Assembly (NCBI RefSeq): GCF_019112545.1
Contig: NW_025064926.1
Span: forward strand, 186,001 to 250,000
Direction of reading: 5' to 3'
Length of the DNA: 64,000 nt
Origin: Guyanagaster necrorhizus
Lineage: Eukaryota > Basidiomycota > Agaricomycetes > Agaricales > Physalacriaceae
Shown: piece by piece, positions 36,014-48,657 of the stretch
Position numbering within the stretch: position 1 is the stretch's first letter
Layout: each line of letters opens with the position of its first letter
Made by a program: the position numbers and the translations under genes
The notes under the pieces: model-generated
Seen by the model: only the letters and a program-made list of their open reading frames with translations
What the model was told of the DNA's origin: nothing
Database searches by the model: none

Positions 36014-36679
36014 TTATAAAATAAATAATGTCTCTCTTAAATTCTTGATCATTCAGAGCTATTGTATAGAGATTATTTATTATCCATCACTTTGTGTGTA
36101 GATCAGCAATATGAGTATTGATATCACTGTTTCCATCAAACTTTGATGCATTCAATGATGTTTCAGTCTCTGAGAGTGCTATATAAGTCTTCTTCATATG
36201 CTCAGCAATGATAGAATTCCAGTATTCTTTTACTGTTTTGTCAATCTTAATCTCTAGTCTAATAGAATCAAAGACATTGAGAACAATATAAAAATAGACA
36301 AGCTGATCATAGAAAATCCATTTATCATAAGAAGAGAAGAAAAAGTAGATGAGGATAAGCTCTGATAGTAATAATGTAGTTGTAAGTTTGATTGTGATAA
36401 TACTAGAAGCAGTAGAGTGAGTAGTAATGCCCTCAATGTATTTCCAAAGTCCTTTACTCTTCAGCAGTTTAATAAGTTGAAGTTTTCAGGATACATAGTT
36501 TTTTCTATTAAAGTGGCTACTTGTATTAGAGAGAATTGTAACTTTTGATGTTAATGATATTATAGGAGTGTAGTAGTAGTAGTAGTGGTAGTGAGAATTA
36601 TGATGTAATAGTGGGTATTATGAGTGAAGTGGTAAGTTGAGTTAAAAATATACTGCATATTTTTTTTGACTGAGTTATA

Positions 36680-36698
36680 GGCAATAGGACTCATAACC
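36680..36698 (-). promoter_or_regulatory. Primer-binding site of C3, half-tRNA initiator-Met type
   Basis: Directly inside the 5' LTR the minus strand reads GGTTATGAGTCC. The TTATGAG core is complementary to the anticodon-loop region (CTCATAA) of initiator tRNA-Met, the primer type known from Drosophila copia. This rests on a short match in mutated sequence. Confidence 0.5.
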
Positions 36699-36926
36699 TA
36701 TTAATAAAAGAATATGAGTGACAATCTACAACCAAATATAAGTAATATAGTAATAAGCATAATAATAGTATATATATCTCAGTTAGATATAACATAGATA
36801 AAACAACTGAGATATCCAGATATTTATAGCTAGTCTATAAAGGTGATTGAATAACAACAGAAGTAATATATATATAATAAATAAAAGTAAGATCTTAAGA
36901 GTATAACATATGGATATTCTTTAACA
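36699..36926 (-). repeat. 5' LTR of C3
   Basis: This 228-bp LTR is homologous to 33,332-33,543 (212 bp). The two have diverged substantially, consistent with an old insertion. Confidence 0.8.
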
Positions 36927-38230
36927 AAAATTGCATAAATATAATATAGAGCTAGTGGCATATAGTTTTTTGTGGCATCTGCAAAAAACTATTTCTTGTC
37001 TGCATAGTATTATTTATTTTTTTATAGCCTATATGCTTTTCCATTCTAAGATTGATATTATTCATAGCTTTACTTAAAAGTATATACTTAGCTTAAACAT
37101 CAAACAATCAATATTTGATTGATATATTCCAAGTAGATGCTGAAACCATCTCTAGCAAGATGCTGTATATGTTCTGTGTTATTAAGACAGAGACCTATGT
37201 ACTACACAATAATATTCATATAATTAGGCAGTTGAGTGAGCCTGCAGTATTGACACTAAAAAGTGAAGATGTTGTTAGAGAGTATGCATACATTGTTCAG
37301 AGAGAAGATTAAGAATACTAAAGCTCAGAAGAAAGATCATAATAAATAAATCACTCAGCAAGTGAGTGAACTTATTTTGGATCTGCAAACAGACATCTTT
37401 TTTACTTTAGAGTCTTTCTCAAAAATATTGAGAATGTCTTATTCCAATCTATTTTTCTTATTTGCTCTTCTCTCTTTCTTGCTTCTGTTTACTTATTATT
37501 ATAATCTTAATGATCATTTATACACTATATCAGATATTAAGATTATGATACTTATCACCTCATATAACAAGTATTCTGTGCATGTCTTTAACATGTTGTA
37601 GTCTCATGACTCAAAATATATTTATTTGAGTATGTTTTCAGAGCAAGTTTGATGATTGATAATTTTTTAACTACTGTTGAAGATATAAAGTGCTTCTCTG
37701 AATGATGAGTGAATCTTTGATATCTTATCCATCATTTACATCTGTTTTATTGCTGTTGCCTTTGAAATGATCACAGCAACAATATATATATATGTAGACT
37801 AGACTAAGAAAGAGAAGACAATCAAAGTAAACTTTTTTTTTATTATCATTCCTTGAGTCCTTTTCTTATGATATTTCTTTTAGTAGAATACAAATCTTTA
37901 ATGTCTCTATAGGTATGTAGAGCCAGAGATGTATATATAAACATCTGAGATTTTTCTTATTTTTCTTAACTTCTTTTAAATTCACTGTCAATAATGCTAT
38001 TGTCAAAGCACACACACTTTATAGTGTATCCAATGGTATGCAATCTTTCTGATCACAATTTTCTCACTCACACTATCTTTTCAAAATGAGAGTTACCAAA
38101 TCTAAACATCAATGGAAGCAATTAATGCCTGATAAACCTGAATTTAATGAAAGTTCTCATGGTAGATATTTAAATGCTGTATAGACTCTTTGATCTGTAA
38201 AATTGAATTGTCAAGTATTAATAGACATCT
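36927..38230 (+). pseudogene. K6, second part, with the copied 3' flank of K2
   Basis: This resumes the K2 copy after C3: the segment near 36,935-37,000 matches 2,696-2,760. DAETISSKML and YVLHNNIHI near 37,135-37,220 match the K2 catalytic-loop region, with Asp changed to Asn in HND. From 37,330 to 38,230 it follows the K2 flank (3,330-4,080). Strong AT enrichment and stops throughout mean no product. Confidence 0.7.
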
Positions 38231-39839
38231 TTTAGCATTTTGATTCCAGATTGTTGACAAGTTTTTGTGGCATATCAGAGGCTTCTTTCTATCTTTGCTT
38301 TAGGCTATTTGAGTATGCTCTAGAATCACAGTTGTCTATCTTATGACATTTGGCCTTAAAAGATGCATTAAAAATATCATTGTATACATACTAACTGTAC
38401 TATTCTATTATACAATAATCTCAAAAAAAACTTGAGAAAAAAATGCTTTTCAAGATGTGTAGTTCATATGTTACTGTAAGCATGAGGTAAATTATATAAA
38501 AATAAATGTCAATCAGAGATATACTGAATTACTCATTCAATATCCACCTTTTTTCCACCTTTTGCTTATTGAATCACAGTTAAAATGCTGATTTTGATAA
38601 GTAGAAAATATACAATATACTATTCATGCTTTTTTGATAGCTTTCTTGATGATTTCTGCCAATTTATTATCTGTTTTCACCACTTCTGCATGAACTTCTA
38701 GCAAGATTACTTGTCAGTGCACTTGTCTGAATACATAGCATTGTCTTTTAACAAAAGCAATTTCTCACTGTCTATCACTTTCAGAATTTCAAAGATATGA
38801 AGAATTTGGTTATCTTCTTTTTATAAGGTTAGAAAAATTTGGCATCATGATGAACTTTTTGTGGTTTTGACTCAAGTTTGACATCATCCCACTTCTCATG
38901 GATCTTGGAAAATGGTTTCAACATAAAGAGTTTGAAATATATAGTGAGAGATCTGATAGTTGACCATAAGAATATTATGAATTAAGACTGCATGATATGA
39001 TAGATAGAAATTACTGGAAACTCACTAGAGTTAGTGAAGTAGCTATGAAGTTAGAGTTGTGTAATTGGAAAATAGTATTCAAGACTGTATTTGAACAATA
39101 AAGAGAGAGAGAAAATAAGCCACCTTTTATTACTTTTACATGTACTATGATGCTTTTTTTCAGCAACTACTATCTCAGAATAGGTGGTGGAAATCATTAT
39201 AAGAAAACTATACTGAAAAATCTGCACATCTTTATTCTGATCATGATTCTCTAGGTGTCATGTAAGAGTTGTGAATACTCAGGTTCAGAACATTAATACC
39301 AATCAATGGATTAGATATTAAATGATTAATAACTGTCCTGGCTGTCAAAGGTACTGCAGCTTATCAGACATGAGCATGCATTCTAATATCAAGCAAGATA
39401 CTGCTGCCTCAACATCTATTCCTTTTATTAAAACTGTATGCAATATTATAAAAACATTGCTTCTCTTTAGCTGGCAGAAAAATAAGACAATGTAAATGTG
39501 TTTTCAATATCTATATATCATTAAGATTAGACTATTACTTGGTAGAGTCCTTCATTGAGTCTGAAATAATAAACTAATGTCTGATCAGTGTCACCAAAAT
39601 TCTTTCACACAAACTAAAAGACATCAACTGTATTCTACTTATTATTGAGTATGTTTTTGACTATATCCTGTTCAATTCTCAATGTTTTCTAGCCTCACTT
39701 CCTCACTCATTGAGAGATCTATCACACTCAAGATCTCAGTCATTGTCTTATATCATCTGCTACTATTGAAGCCTTTCTGATCACTTATACTCATGAACAT
39801 TCTGCAAGTTTCTCTTCTCTGCTGCATGGTTAAAAGCTG
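38231..39839. other. Unassigned AT-rich sequence
   Basis: There are no recognisable domains or repeats. Isolated short frames do not combine. It may be the far end of Gypsy element G3 or another decayed element, but I cannot show it. Confidence 0.35.
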
Positions 39840-40062
39840 TTAAAGACATAAATAGAATGATAAATATTATAATCTTGAAGCCAGACACAATAACAGCTAG
39901 ATGATCCTTTTCTAGCTTCAGCATCCACAATCTCCTTTACTGATACATCTTCTTTCTCATCCTGTCCAGTCTATATCCAGAACTCTCTCAAACATCACCA
40001 TATGGTAATCCTTTAATATACTCTCCACACAAGTCTACAGACTGGTTATAGAGAATTTCTCA
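39840..40062 (-). pseudogene. Kinase-like 3' fragment K7 (copy of K2 end)
   Basis: The reverse complement matches 3,176-3,320 closely (for example the run around GATGTTTGAGAGAGTTCTGG) and then, after a deletion, 3,400-3,470. It is CpG-depleted. It sits at the 3' side of a Gypsy pol region. Confidence 0.75.
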
Positions 40063-40084
40063 GCTTCAGCAACAGGCAGCCAGG

Positions 40085-43000
40085 TGATATCACTAGATAA
40101 CCATTCAGCCTGAAAGAGGCTCTATTCTCTTCTGCTCTTGTAAGCTAGAAAGCAGTTCAATTGCCACTCTATAGCATCATTATTCTCAGTCAGACTAATT
40201 GTCATATCAGTATGATTAAAAAATAATGTATCATCATTGAGTATATGGATATATAGCAATAAAAAATGAAAGACTGAGTGGACACTATGATGCTTCAGTT
40301 CAGGAGATAGATCAATCTCAAAGGAGTTATTGCCAAAATATGACAGTAGTTGATAAAGGTCAATGAATTTTAGAGCTAATTTACAGCCCAGATCTTTCAG
40401 CAATGTTAAGTTCTGTGTTGAAATATAGGCCAAGTCATCTGTGGTAAATGGAGAAGGGTGGTAGTGATGATTTGCATTCTGAGTCTGCTTGATATGAGCA
40501 GCAAAAACAATGTGCTTTATCTGTATGACAAATTTGTGAACATGAGGATACACATATCATTCAAAAGAGCAGATCATACAAATGTGCAAGATATCTGCCT
40601 ATAGTTGACAAAAAAAGATGCAAATCTCATTGATTCAGAACTTGATGAGTTAATGGTGAACTCAATGCCAGACAAGTATAGCACTCAATCTTTCTGATTA
40701 GGAGATATGCATGACTGAATCATTTGTGTCACAGTTTAGTTGGTATGTTCTATGAAGCCATCAGTCTGAAGATGCTAAAAGCTTAACATTTTCAAGCTTA
40801 CACTCATGAGACTGTGAAGCAAGATCCAAAATTTATTTGTAAAGAGAACATTATGATTGGAAATGATATGTTCAAGCAATCCATGTAGCTTGAACACATT
40901 ATTGAATATTAGTTCAGTCACTTGGGATGTCATATAGTCTGTTCAGCTAAGTATAAAATAGACCATTGATGAAAGAACATCAATTATAACAGTTATAAAG
41001 TTAAACACACTATCTCTATTAAACAATTCAAGGAAAGAGTTCACAAAGTTAACACCAATCATCTGCCAAGGTTGATTAGATACTTGTAGTGGATTCAGAT
41101 GATCAAAAAAACATTGATTAGATGACTTTGACTATTTGCAGATCTAGCAAGATAGACAGAAGTCATAAACATCTCTACTAACATTTTTCACTAGCCATGA
41201 TCACAGAGGTAAGTCACAGTTTTATCAGCATCCAAGTGTGCCAATAGAAAGTGACCCTCACTGATCACCAGTTTTCTAATCATTCTGCCATTCATTTTAG
41301 CTTTCTGAGAGATACAAAGCAAGTCTCATCTTTCAGATCACAGGAATAAGATCTCATATTTGAGAGAGAAGTTCTTGAATTTATTTAGAGAAAAGATAAT
41401 TTCTGATAGCATAGGGTCATCACTATTAAAAACATGTATTGCAGTATAGAATTCATTAGAGAGCAACTGAGAGGATAGTAGAGCAACCAGAGATAGATCC
41501 AACATCTTGCCAAGTATAGTGTCACTCAGTATCAGAGTGTGGGACTCAGAGGCTGTAGCTGGATCAGACTGATCATTTGCTCTTATAAGATGAATTTTAT
41601 TGTCATTAGTAGGTGATTCAGATGTAACATTCTATTTATCATTGCCATATCACCCATTTTATCATTGTTACTGAGCTCAACAGGACTATAGCCATTTCAT
41701 AGACCAAGAATATGAATCTTTACAGCCATATGTCTTGTGAATGCTATGGCTGACTCATTTTTGCAAAGTTTGTGAGACAGATTAGATAAAGAATCATTTG
41801 CAGCTGTGATAACCTATACTGCATTTGCTTCAAGTCCAACTAAAAGAGAAGCAGTCAAGTTCTTGTTGTCTTTTATAAATGGATAATCTTCATCATAGAT
41901 CAAAAATTCTGATGCTATATATATAGTATCAACATCATCATTAGAATATAAGCAGGATAATGCATCACTCAGCATGTTCTCAACTCTAAGCACATAGACT
42001 ATATCAAAATCATAATTGAAGATAAGCTTCATTCAGTGAGCCTGTCAGCCTGACAGATTCTTCTAATGCAAGAGATAGATAAGGTCCTTCTGGTCTGTGT
42101 ACTATATGAAGTGGCATTCTAACAGAATATCTCAATAATATCTTATAGTTTCTATGCCTGTAAACATTTCCAGCTCATGTATAACATATTTTTGCTATGT
42201 CAGCTTCAACTTTGCTAAGAAAAAAGCAGCTATGCTTACTGTTCACCAGTCATCTCCTTGGCTCACAACACTTAAAATGCTAGTAGTGCTCATATTTATT
42301 ATCAGATTGATGATAGAAATATCTTTATCATAGTTGAGTGATACTTAATGATGGTCATAGAAAACTTATATATATTTCTTGACTTCATCAAATGCATGCT
42401 GATAGATCATAGTCCAGTGAAAAGGTACAGTATTTCCTGTTCACCTATATAATATTCTTATAGGTATTCACATGTTCACCACATTATCAGCAAAGTATTC
42501 CACTGATTCTAAGAAGGCATGCAAGAGGTTCTGATTAGTTGAAATCTTTCATGTGACTACAGTATTCACCTTTACAGAATCCATTCAAATACTCTTGTAA
42601 TCTATGATATAGCCAAGGATAGTGATTTCAGCAGCTAGAACATAACATTTTTTCTCAGATAGATTCAGCCATTCATGATAAAGAATATCAAAAATGATTT
42701 TATAGTGATCTATATGAGCCTTCAAGGAGTCAGAATATATCATGATATTATTTAAGTAGGCATCAATGAATACCTCTAGATAAGCTGAAAACAGGTGATT
42801 CATCAGGATTTAGCATATAGCTGGTGCATTGCAGTCTCTCTGCTTCATTATCAGACTAACTATATTTCTATTTAGTGTTATTACAGCTGTGTGGAATACA
42901 TGTTTTAATATAACATGAATCTGCTTATATGCTGCCTGCAGATCAAAGATGAAGTATCACTGATGATTTGCCATCTAGTGTAGTATATCATCTATTGTAA

Positions 43001-43925
43001 ATAGTGAGGCTATCATCTTAAACATTTATATTTCATTTATGAAGATCAAAGACAGTATAAATCTCAGGCATATTCTTTTATCTATGAGGTTTATAAATAT
43101 ACAATATAGAGATTGTGTTCCTTGACATAGTGACCTGCTATCAGCCTATCCTTAAGTAATCAGTTTTCTTCTGTATCCATTGTTGTAGAAGAGGTGACAG
43201 AGCATCATAATAAGTGCTAATGATATATCTTATCCTCATTCTTTAGAGGTATAGAGTGATTAATAGTCTGAAAGGGTGATAGTGGTGATTTGATAGCATC
43301 TTCAAATAGTCTGGCATTCCTAGCATAGTCTATTATTTAACACTAGATCTTAGCTATATGGTTTTCAGCAATTTTTATTGTTTAGAATGACAATTCATTA
43401 ATGTTTTTCTCTTTAATAAACAGTGGCACCAAACCACCAATATATATGTGTGCTAAATTCAATCTAAATAAAATCTGATATTAAAACAGAAAAGGGGTAT
43501 GCAGAATGATATCATACTGAGACAGATTACAAATGTCAAAATATCATTATCCATCATAGATGTTTTGAACTGTTAATGTTGCTTTTGCCTTAAAATTTAT
43601 ATGAGACTTTAAGCTCTGTATAGCTAGATGCAAAATGACAGGTTTTTTTAGCACTATCTTCTTGATTTTAAGCTGATCAGCTAATATCATAGATATGAAA
43701 TCCTCTAATGATCTACTATTAAAAAGCACTTGTTCTTTTTGTCTATTTATTTTGACCCTGACTATTATTAGAAAAAAAACAAGATGAGTGAAGTTCTGAA
43801 GTGCTTCTGCATTTTGCTCTAGATCATTCAAAGTTTCCAGGCTGATAGCACTTAAGGATAGAGCTGAGGATACTATTTCTTTATATCCTATTAATATATT
43901 ATCTTCTGATGTCATTTTAAGCAAC
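40085..43925 (-). mobile_element. Ty3/Gypsy pol remnant G3
   Basis: Minus-strand order: protease region near 43,925-43,547 (SLEDFISMILADQLKIKKIV, with the catalytic Asp of the DSG motif changed to Asn), RT with AYLNNIMIYSD near 42,730-42,760 (DD changed to NN), post-RNase H segment ENMLSDALSCLYSND near 41,935-41,985, integrase near 41,300-40,560, and the C-terminal tail near 40,122-40,553 with IDLSPELKHHSVHSVFHFLL typical of the segment before a Gypsy chromodomain. Gag is absent: LTR D3 begins one base after the protease frame. It belongs to a different family from X and G4. Confidence 0.8.
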
Positions 43926-44388
43926 TGTTAGATCTAAGTGGCATATAATCTGAACATATGATAAACTGATGCTATATTGAGTTCATACAGTCATGTCAGA
44001 GTTCATTGAATGTATTATATAGATGTTGTGCTTCAAGGATGTGGACAAGTTAGGCTTAAGAAAAGATGGTATAGAATAAACTTTAGCTTGAAGCTGAATA
44101 TCTATAGTAAGAGCTATGCTACTTATATATTGTTTTGTCCTATGATAAATATAGTTCTAATAATTGTGTGTCTCTATGCTATAGTTCTTGTCACCTCTGG
44201 TTGTTGGAGATGAAATAATAAAGTATTATCTGTTGATGAGATATTTATTGCTGTCTGCAGAACAATAGTGTGAGTTATCTATTGTGGTTGTATAATTATT
44301 TCATGCTCATTCTGTAGGCACCTGTGATTATATAGATGTACTGATAAGATAAGATAAAAGATAAGTGGAAAAATAAAAAATTATAACA
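43926..44388 (-). mobile_element. Gypsy LTR, copy D3
   Basis: This starts TGTTAGATC and ends ATAACA, homologous to D2 in the same orientation. Its right neighbour is the integrase/chromodomain end of G4 on the minus strand, so it is probably G4's 3' LTR. Its left neighbour is the protease of G3. Flanking 5-mers (GCAAC, TTACC) do not match. Confidence 0.75.
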
Positions 44389-45206
44389 TTACCTCTTATT
44401 AAGACTATCATTTCAATGGATTATTCTAGAAAGAGTTAATAGTTCCAAATAGCATCATTAGCATTCATATGATGCTCATTGACCTATTGATTTGACTCTG
44501 AACCATATCCTTTCCAACTGATGAAATAATCAATAGTTATGCATGTACTGTCATTATATGCTCTAATCTTATGCATCTTATAATGAAGAATTTAATTGAC
44601 TGCATAATATTCTTTATTGTTGATTAATATGGGTTCTAGTAGTGATGGTTTTTTCCAATTAGAAAAAGTAGAAGCAATATAGAGAATTGAATGAGATTCA
44701 TTGAAAACAGGATGGACACATCAAGCATCTGGTAAGTGGAGATGATAGATAGAGGCATCAACTTTGGTGAGTATTAGAAATAGTCCAGTGTGCTTGTTGG
44801 CTAGTTTATGTTTTAGTCAAGAGAAGTAAAGGTTTGTGATGTTAAGCCAGACTTTATCATTGACTGAGTATTTGCATGCTGAGTGTTGATGCTTATCATA
44901 TTATGCTTTTATAGTGGACATGGTCTTTTCTAATATAGTATGCATTTTATTATAAATAGAAGCCATAAGAGTCATAAAGTTAGAGAATGCAGGGGTTAAG
45001 GTGTAATGCTGTTCAGTTGTAGCCACATGCAGGTGTTAATTATTATTTACAAAGAATGATGTTTTGCCCATTGCTGAGTGTACTCAATTGTTGTGTTGGA
45101 ATGCTGCTAATGCAAGTCATTCCATCCAACTGTCCTGTCTATAATTAATGAATATCATCAGACATTTTTTTATCTCTTGATTGATCTGTTCCATCTGTCC
45201 ATCTGT
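44389..45206 (-). mobile_element. Gypsy element G4, integrase C-terminus and chromodomain
   Basis: Minus strand: DGQMEQINQEIKKCLMIFIN near 45,150-45,205, then GKTSFFVNN, NDKVWLNITNLYFS, CVHPVFNESHSILY, and a chromodomain remnant containing YFISWKGYGSESNQ near 44,480-44,530. This continues directly from the integrase core at 47,023, from which it is separated by the insertion R2. Confidence 0.85.
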
Positions 45207-47018
45207 TGACACACTCTCTTCATATTCAGGCATGTAAATTTGTGAAATTTGAGAATACATGGATTATATTCCAGTCCACTAAGCATGCAACTGAAAATAA
45301 GGCTAGAGCATAAAGAAACATAGCCATTATGATGCTAAACTAAAGTCACAATAAGCAGAGTGGATAGCCTAGTGATAGACTAATACCAGAAGGGTTAGAC
45401 TGCATATGAGGTTCCAGCATTTAGCTTTAAACATGCTAATATCATTATAAGAAGACATGCTAAAAATAAAAAAAGTATGATCAAAATATAATCAGCAATT
45501 CTAATCACATAGATCAAGGATGCACATCCATTGATATACTGATGGGACACACCTTAGAATGGAGAACTGAGACCCAAAGAAAGGTATCTGAATAACTAGA
45601 TGTTAAACAGAGAAATAAGATAATGATAATAAAGTAATGAATTAAGAAATACTACTAAAGAGTGAACAGTGCATATAATGCTCAGAGACTTGTGCATGTA
45701 CTTACAGTGCCTTAGTATGCATAAAATAATGAGAGACTCCACATCATACTGAGGTATGACACATATCCATTAAGTGAATTAATTGATGCATGCTAGACTA
45801 GAAGTAGCACATATTGTGAGTCAAACAGAATGTCAGAACACTGAAAAAGAGAACATAATCATTGTAGCTGACTTCAGACATAAGAGATAACTTCAGAGAC
45901 CTAAAACAGTTCTCTGATATCAGAATGCCTCACTGAAAAAATAAGAAAGTGAGCAAATCTGCCTATATTAGCTAACCAATGTCAGCTAGATAGAAAACAG
46001 CAAGCATAGTCCTGATCTGAAACAGAATAAGCATGGTGACTGTGACATGCATATGAATAATATGCTGAGAACTCTGAAACAGAGTCTCACATTTTGAAAC
46101 TACTATATTTAGTGTATCTTAGTAAATACAGTAGTAAACTATTTAAGTACTGCATTGTAAGAGTAGTAGACAAGTTGCTGACCCCCCACAGTTGTAGTGT
46201 ATAGAGCACAGAAAGCCTTGCACTCTAGCTCTAGATTTGTGTTTGTAACTTTAAGCAAGAGAATAAACTTATTATTGATATTATTGAGAGAGATTTGAGA
46301 ACTAAGTAAGATATAGAAGCTCATAAGGAACTTGAGTCCAAATTGATAAAAGGTTTTAGATTGCACTCTAACCTGAGAATAAGAGAGTGGTGTCTGAAGA
46401 GCATCATCTTGAGTTTTTGAGATATTGGTGATGTGCAGCACTACAGATGACAGAGGTTTAAACTCTCTTGTCTGTTGGATAGTGTTTACTGTGTTTTGTG
46501 TCTCTGGATTGCATAGGTTTGAATCCTGTGAGTCTACAATCAGTTTGAAAACTTGTATACAGAGATCTGAGCTCTTTGATACTTGTGAACATGTTTGTGA
46601 TTAGTTTCTGCTTAGAGTGCTAAGCTTTGAGTTGTGTATTGTGTGTGTTAGGGATTTTAATTTGATCTGAGCTATGCTTTAGACCTTTTGAGAGTTTTGC
46701 AGGATTGTTTTGATGTATTGTATTGAGCTGTAGTACCTCTTTGCCTTAGACTCAGCAACATTTGTTGCCACCTCTTGTTTTGACAAAACAAAAAGCTTTG
46801 AGACTTAGAGAGATCTAGGACTGTTGTATATGTACTATTGCTATTTGTGCATAGTAGATTCATTGAAGAAGACAATTAGATTTGCTGTGACTACTTTTAT
46901 CACATTATAATCTCCCCATAAACTAAGAGTATTATATGTGTGTGTTAGTGTGAGGGTGATTAATAGATAGTACTCTGCTGTATCTGTTTTCATCTTGCAT
47001 ACACACAGGATCTCTTCA
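45207..47018 (-). repeat. Repeat R, copy R2 (complete, inserted in G4 integrase)
   Basis: This 1,812-bp copy begins TGAAGAG and ends TGTCA on its own strand, flanked by perfect 4-bp duplications CTGT (45,203-45,206 and 47,019-47,022). The insertion point lies inside the integrase motif TAYHLQT/DGQ, so the empty site can be reconstructed exactly. It contains no recognisable protein domain. Confidence 0.85.
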
Positions 47019-47022
47019 CTGT

Positions 47023-48657
47023 CTGAAGGTGATAAGCTGTGAAAGCATTGCTTTAGATGTTTAGAAGTCAATACAGATCATCTAAAAATTTAGAGATAGA
47101 CTATGATTCATGATCAGAGATCATGATCTGAGACATTTCATGCTTCATGTATATCTCATCATAGAGGAACTTGGCCCATCCTTCTGAGGTTAACTCTGTG
47201 AAACATGTAATAAGAATGATTGTCTTTGAAAAATAGTTTATAATTATGATGATGGTATCATAGCCATTGTAGTCTGGCAGTCCAGTGATCATGTCTACTG
47301 AAATATGGATCTATAGTTCTGTTGATACTTCATTGAGATAGAGTGAGGCAATCTAAGCTTCAGTCATCAATTTCATCCATTGACAGGTTTTACATCCTTT
47401 GATATACTTCTCAATGTCCTATTCTAACCTTTGCCACTAGTACTCTTTCAGAACTAGCTCCTTTGTCTTTGCAATGTCTGGATGTTGCACAGTGATGTGA
47501 TCATGATACATGGCAATGATCTCTCCTCAGAGAGCATAATCTTATAGAATATAGATCCAGCTATTCTTGAGCATAGTTGACTAATAGTGTGATGCACTAA
47601 TCCCATAGTCCAGTTTTCCTTGTGGCACTCTTGATCTACTTATAGATCTCCTCCTCTGTTAGCATTATCATAGTCTGGAAATGCTTGGACTTTAGTAATA
47701 TCATCCTGTCATTATCTTTTCCCTCTTTTATCATGATCTGCTTATTGGCTCAGCAGATCTGCCTTCTTGTTTGCCATGCTGGCTTTGTCATCAGAGCAAG
47801 TACCTATTGTATGAGACTTTGATGCTCTTCTTGGCTCTTTGACATAATGAGAATATCATCAAAGTATATTATAATCTTCTCCATAGCTATGAGGTTCTTG
47901 AAAATGTCATTTATCATCCATTGAAATGTCACTAGTGAGTTAGTCAGCTCAAAGAATATGATTGTGAGCTCAAAGAGTCTTTGGTTAGTTCAGAATGCTG
48001 TCATCTATTCATCCTCCTTCTTGATCCTGATGTTATTATATTCCCACCAAATATTGAGTTTGAAATAATATCATGCTCCACATAGCTTGTCCATGAGATC
48101 AGATATCAATGGGAGTGAGTACCAGTTCTTGATCATCATTTTATTGAGCTTCCAATAGTCTTAGACTGGTCAAAGTTTTCTGTCTTTCTTTTTGATAAAG
48201 AAGAAAGAAGATGCCATGGGGGATTTTGATGATCAGATTTATCCACTAAATAAGTTCTTGTCTAAGAACTTATTGAGCTCCTGCTGCTCTGGCTGGCTAA
48301 AGCAGTATACCTTGCAGTTCAGATTGGCATTAGCATTCAGGATCAATTCAATTGCATGATCCTAAGACTTCAGCTTGGGTAACTCATTGAAGTTCTCCTT
48401 GTTGAATGAATTCTGATAGTCTTGTGCTCACTTATATACTATCTTTTCAAATATCTTAGCCTCTTTCCCTATGTTTTTCTTTACTGCCAGATTACTGGTA
48501 TGGTGTATGGCTCAGATGTAGAGTATCTGTTCTATATTGATAGTGAGAATAGTCTCTCCATCTTCCATCTCCTCATCCCAGTGATCCTCTGGGTCTTCAT
48601 CTCACAGTTTGAATAGTGTTTTATAGTAGCAGCAGTGGGCAAAGATAATTTGACTGG
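47023..48657 (-). mobile_element. Gypsy element G4, RT and integrase core
   Basis: Minus strand: RT near 48,400-47,830 (SPMASSFFFIKKKD, YYFKLNIWWEYNNIRIKKED, active site YFDDILIMS near 47,850-47,875), then zinc-binding and spacer sequence, then integrase DMITGLPDYNGYDTIIII near 47,240-47,295 and AFTAYHLQT at 47,023-47,049. The RNase H domain is missing: sequence passes directly from just after the RT active site to the region preceding integrase, so about 0.5-0.7 kb is deleted near 47,800. It is related to element X. The right end is joined to R3. Confidence 0.85.

Larger units (their letters stand above)
33332..36926 (-). mobile_element. Ty1/Copia element C3, nearly full length, inserted in K6
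   Basis: The element is bounded by LTRs at 33,332-33,543 and 36,699-36,926, with target duplication GAAAT (33,327-33,331) / AAAAT (36,927-36,931); the empty site in K2 reads GGAAATTGC near 2,697. Minus-strand order: gag near 36,540-36,020 and 35,535-35,330, zinc-knuckle remnant TTENCYWLG near 35,310, RT with IYMQQSLEYVIKRQEKKVCK near 34,680-34,740 and YTDN near 34,515, RNase H with FIDADYSGCHNTACSTSDYR near 33,963-34,022 and STVKAKYVSL. Integrase is not visible: the internal part is about 3.1 kb, short for Copia, so it is probably deleted. Gag is split by a solo LTR at 35,536-36,013. All frames carry stops. Confidence 0.85.

Noticed and set aside
36565..36595. GTAGTAGTAGTAGTGGTAG simple repeat as a functional element
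   Set aside because: It lies in the untranslated or gag start of Copia C3; short trinucleotide runs are common in such AT-rich decayed sequence.
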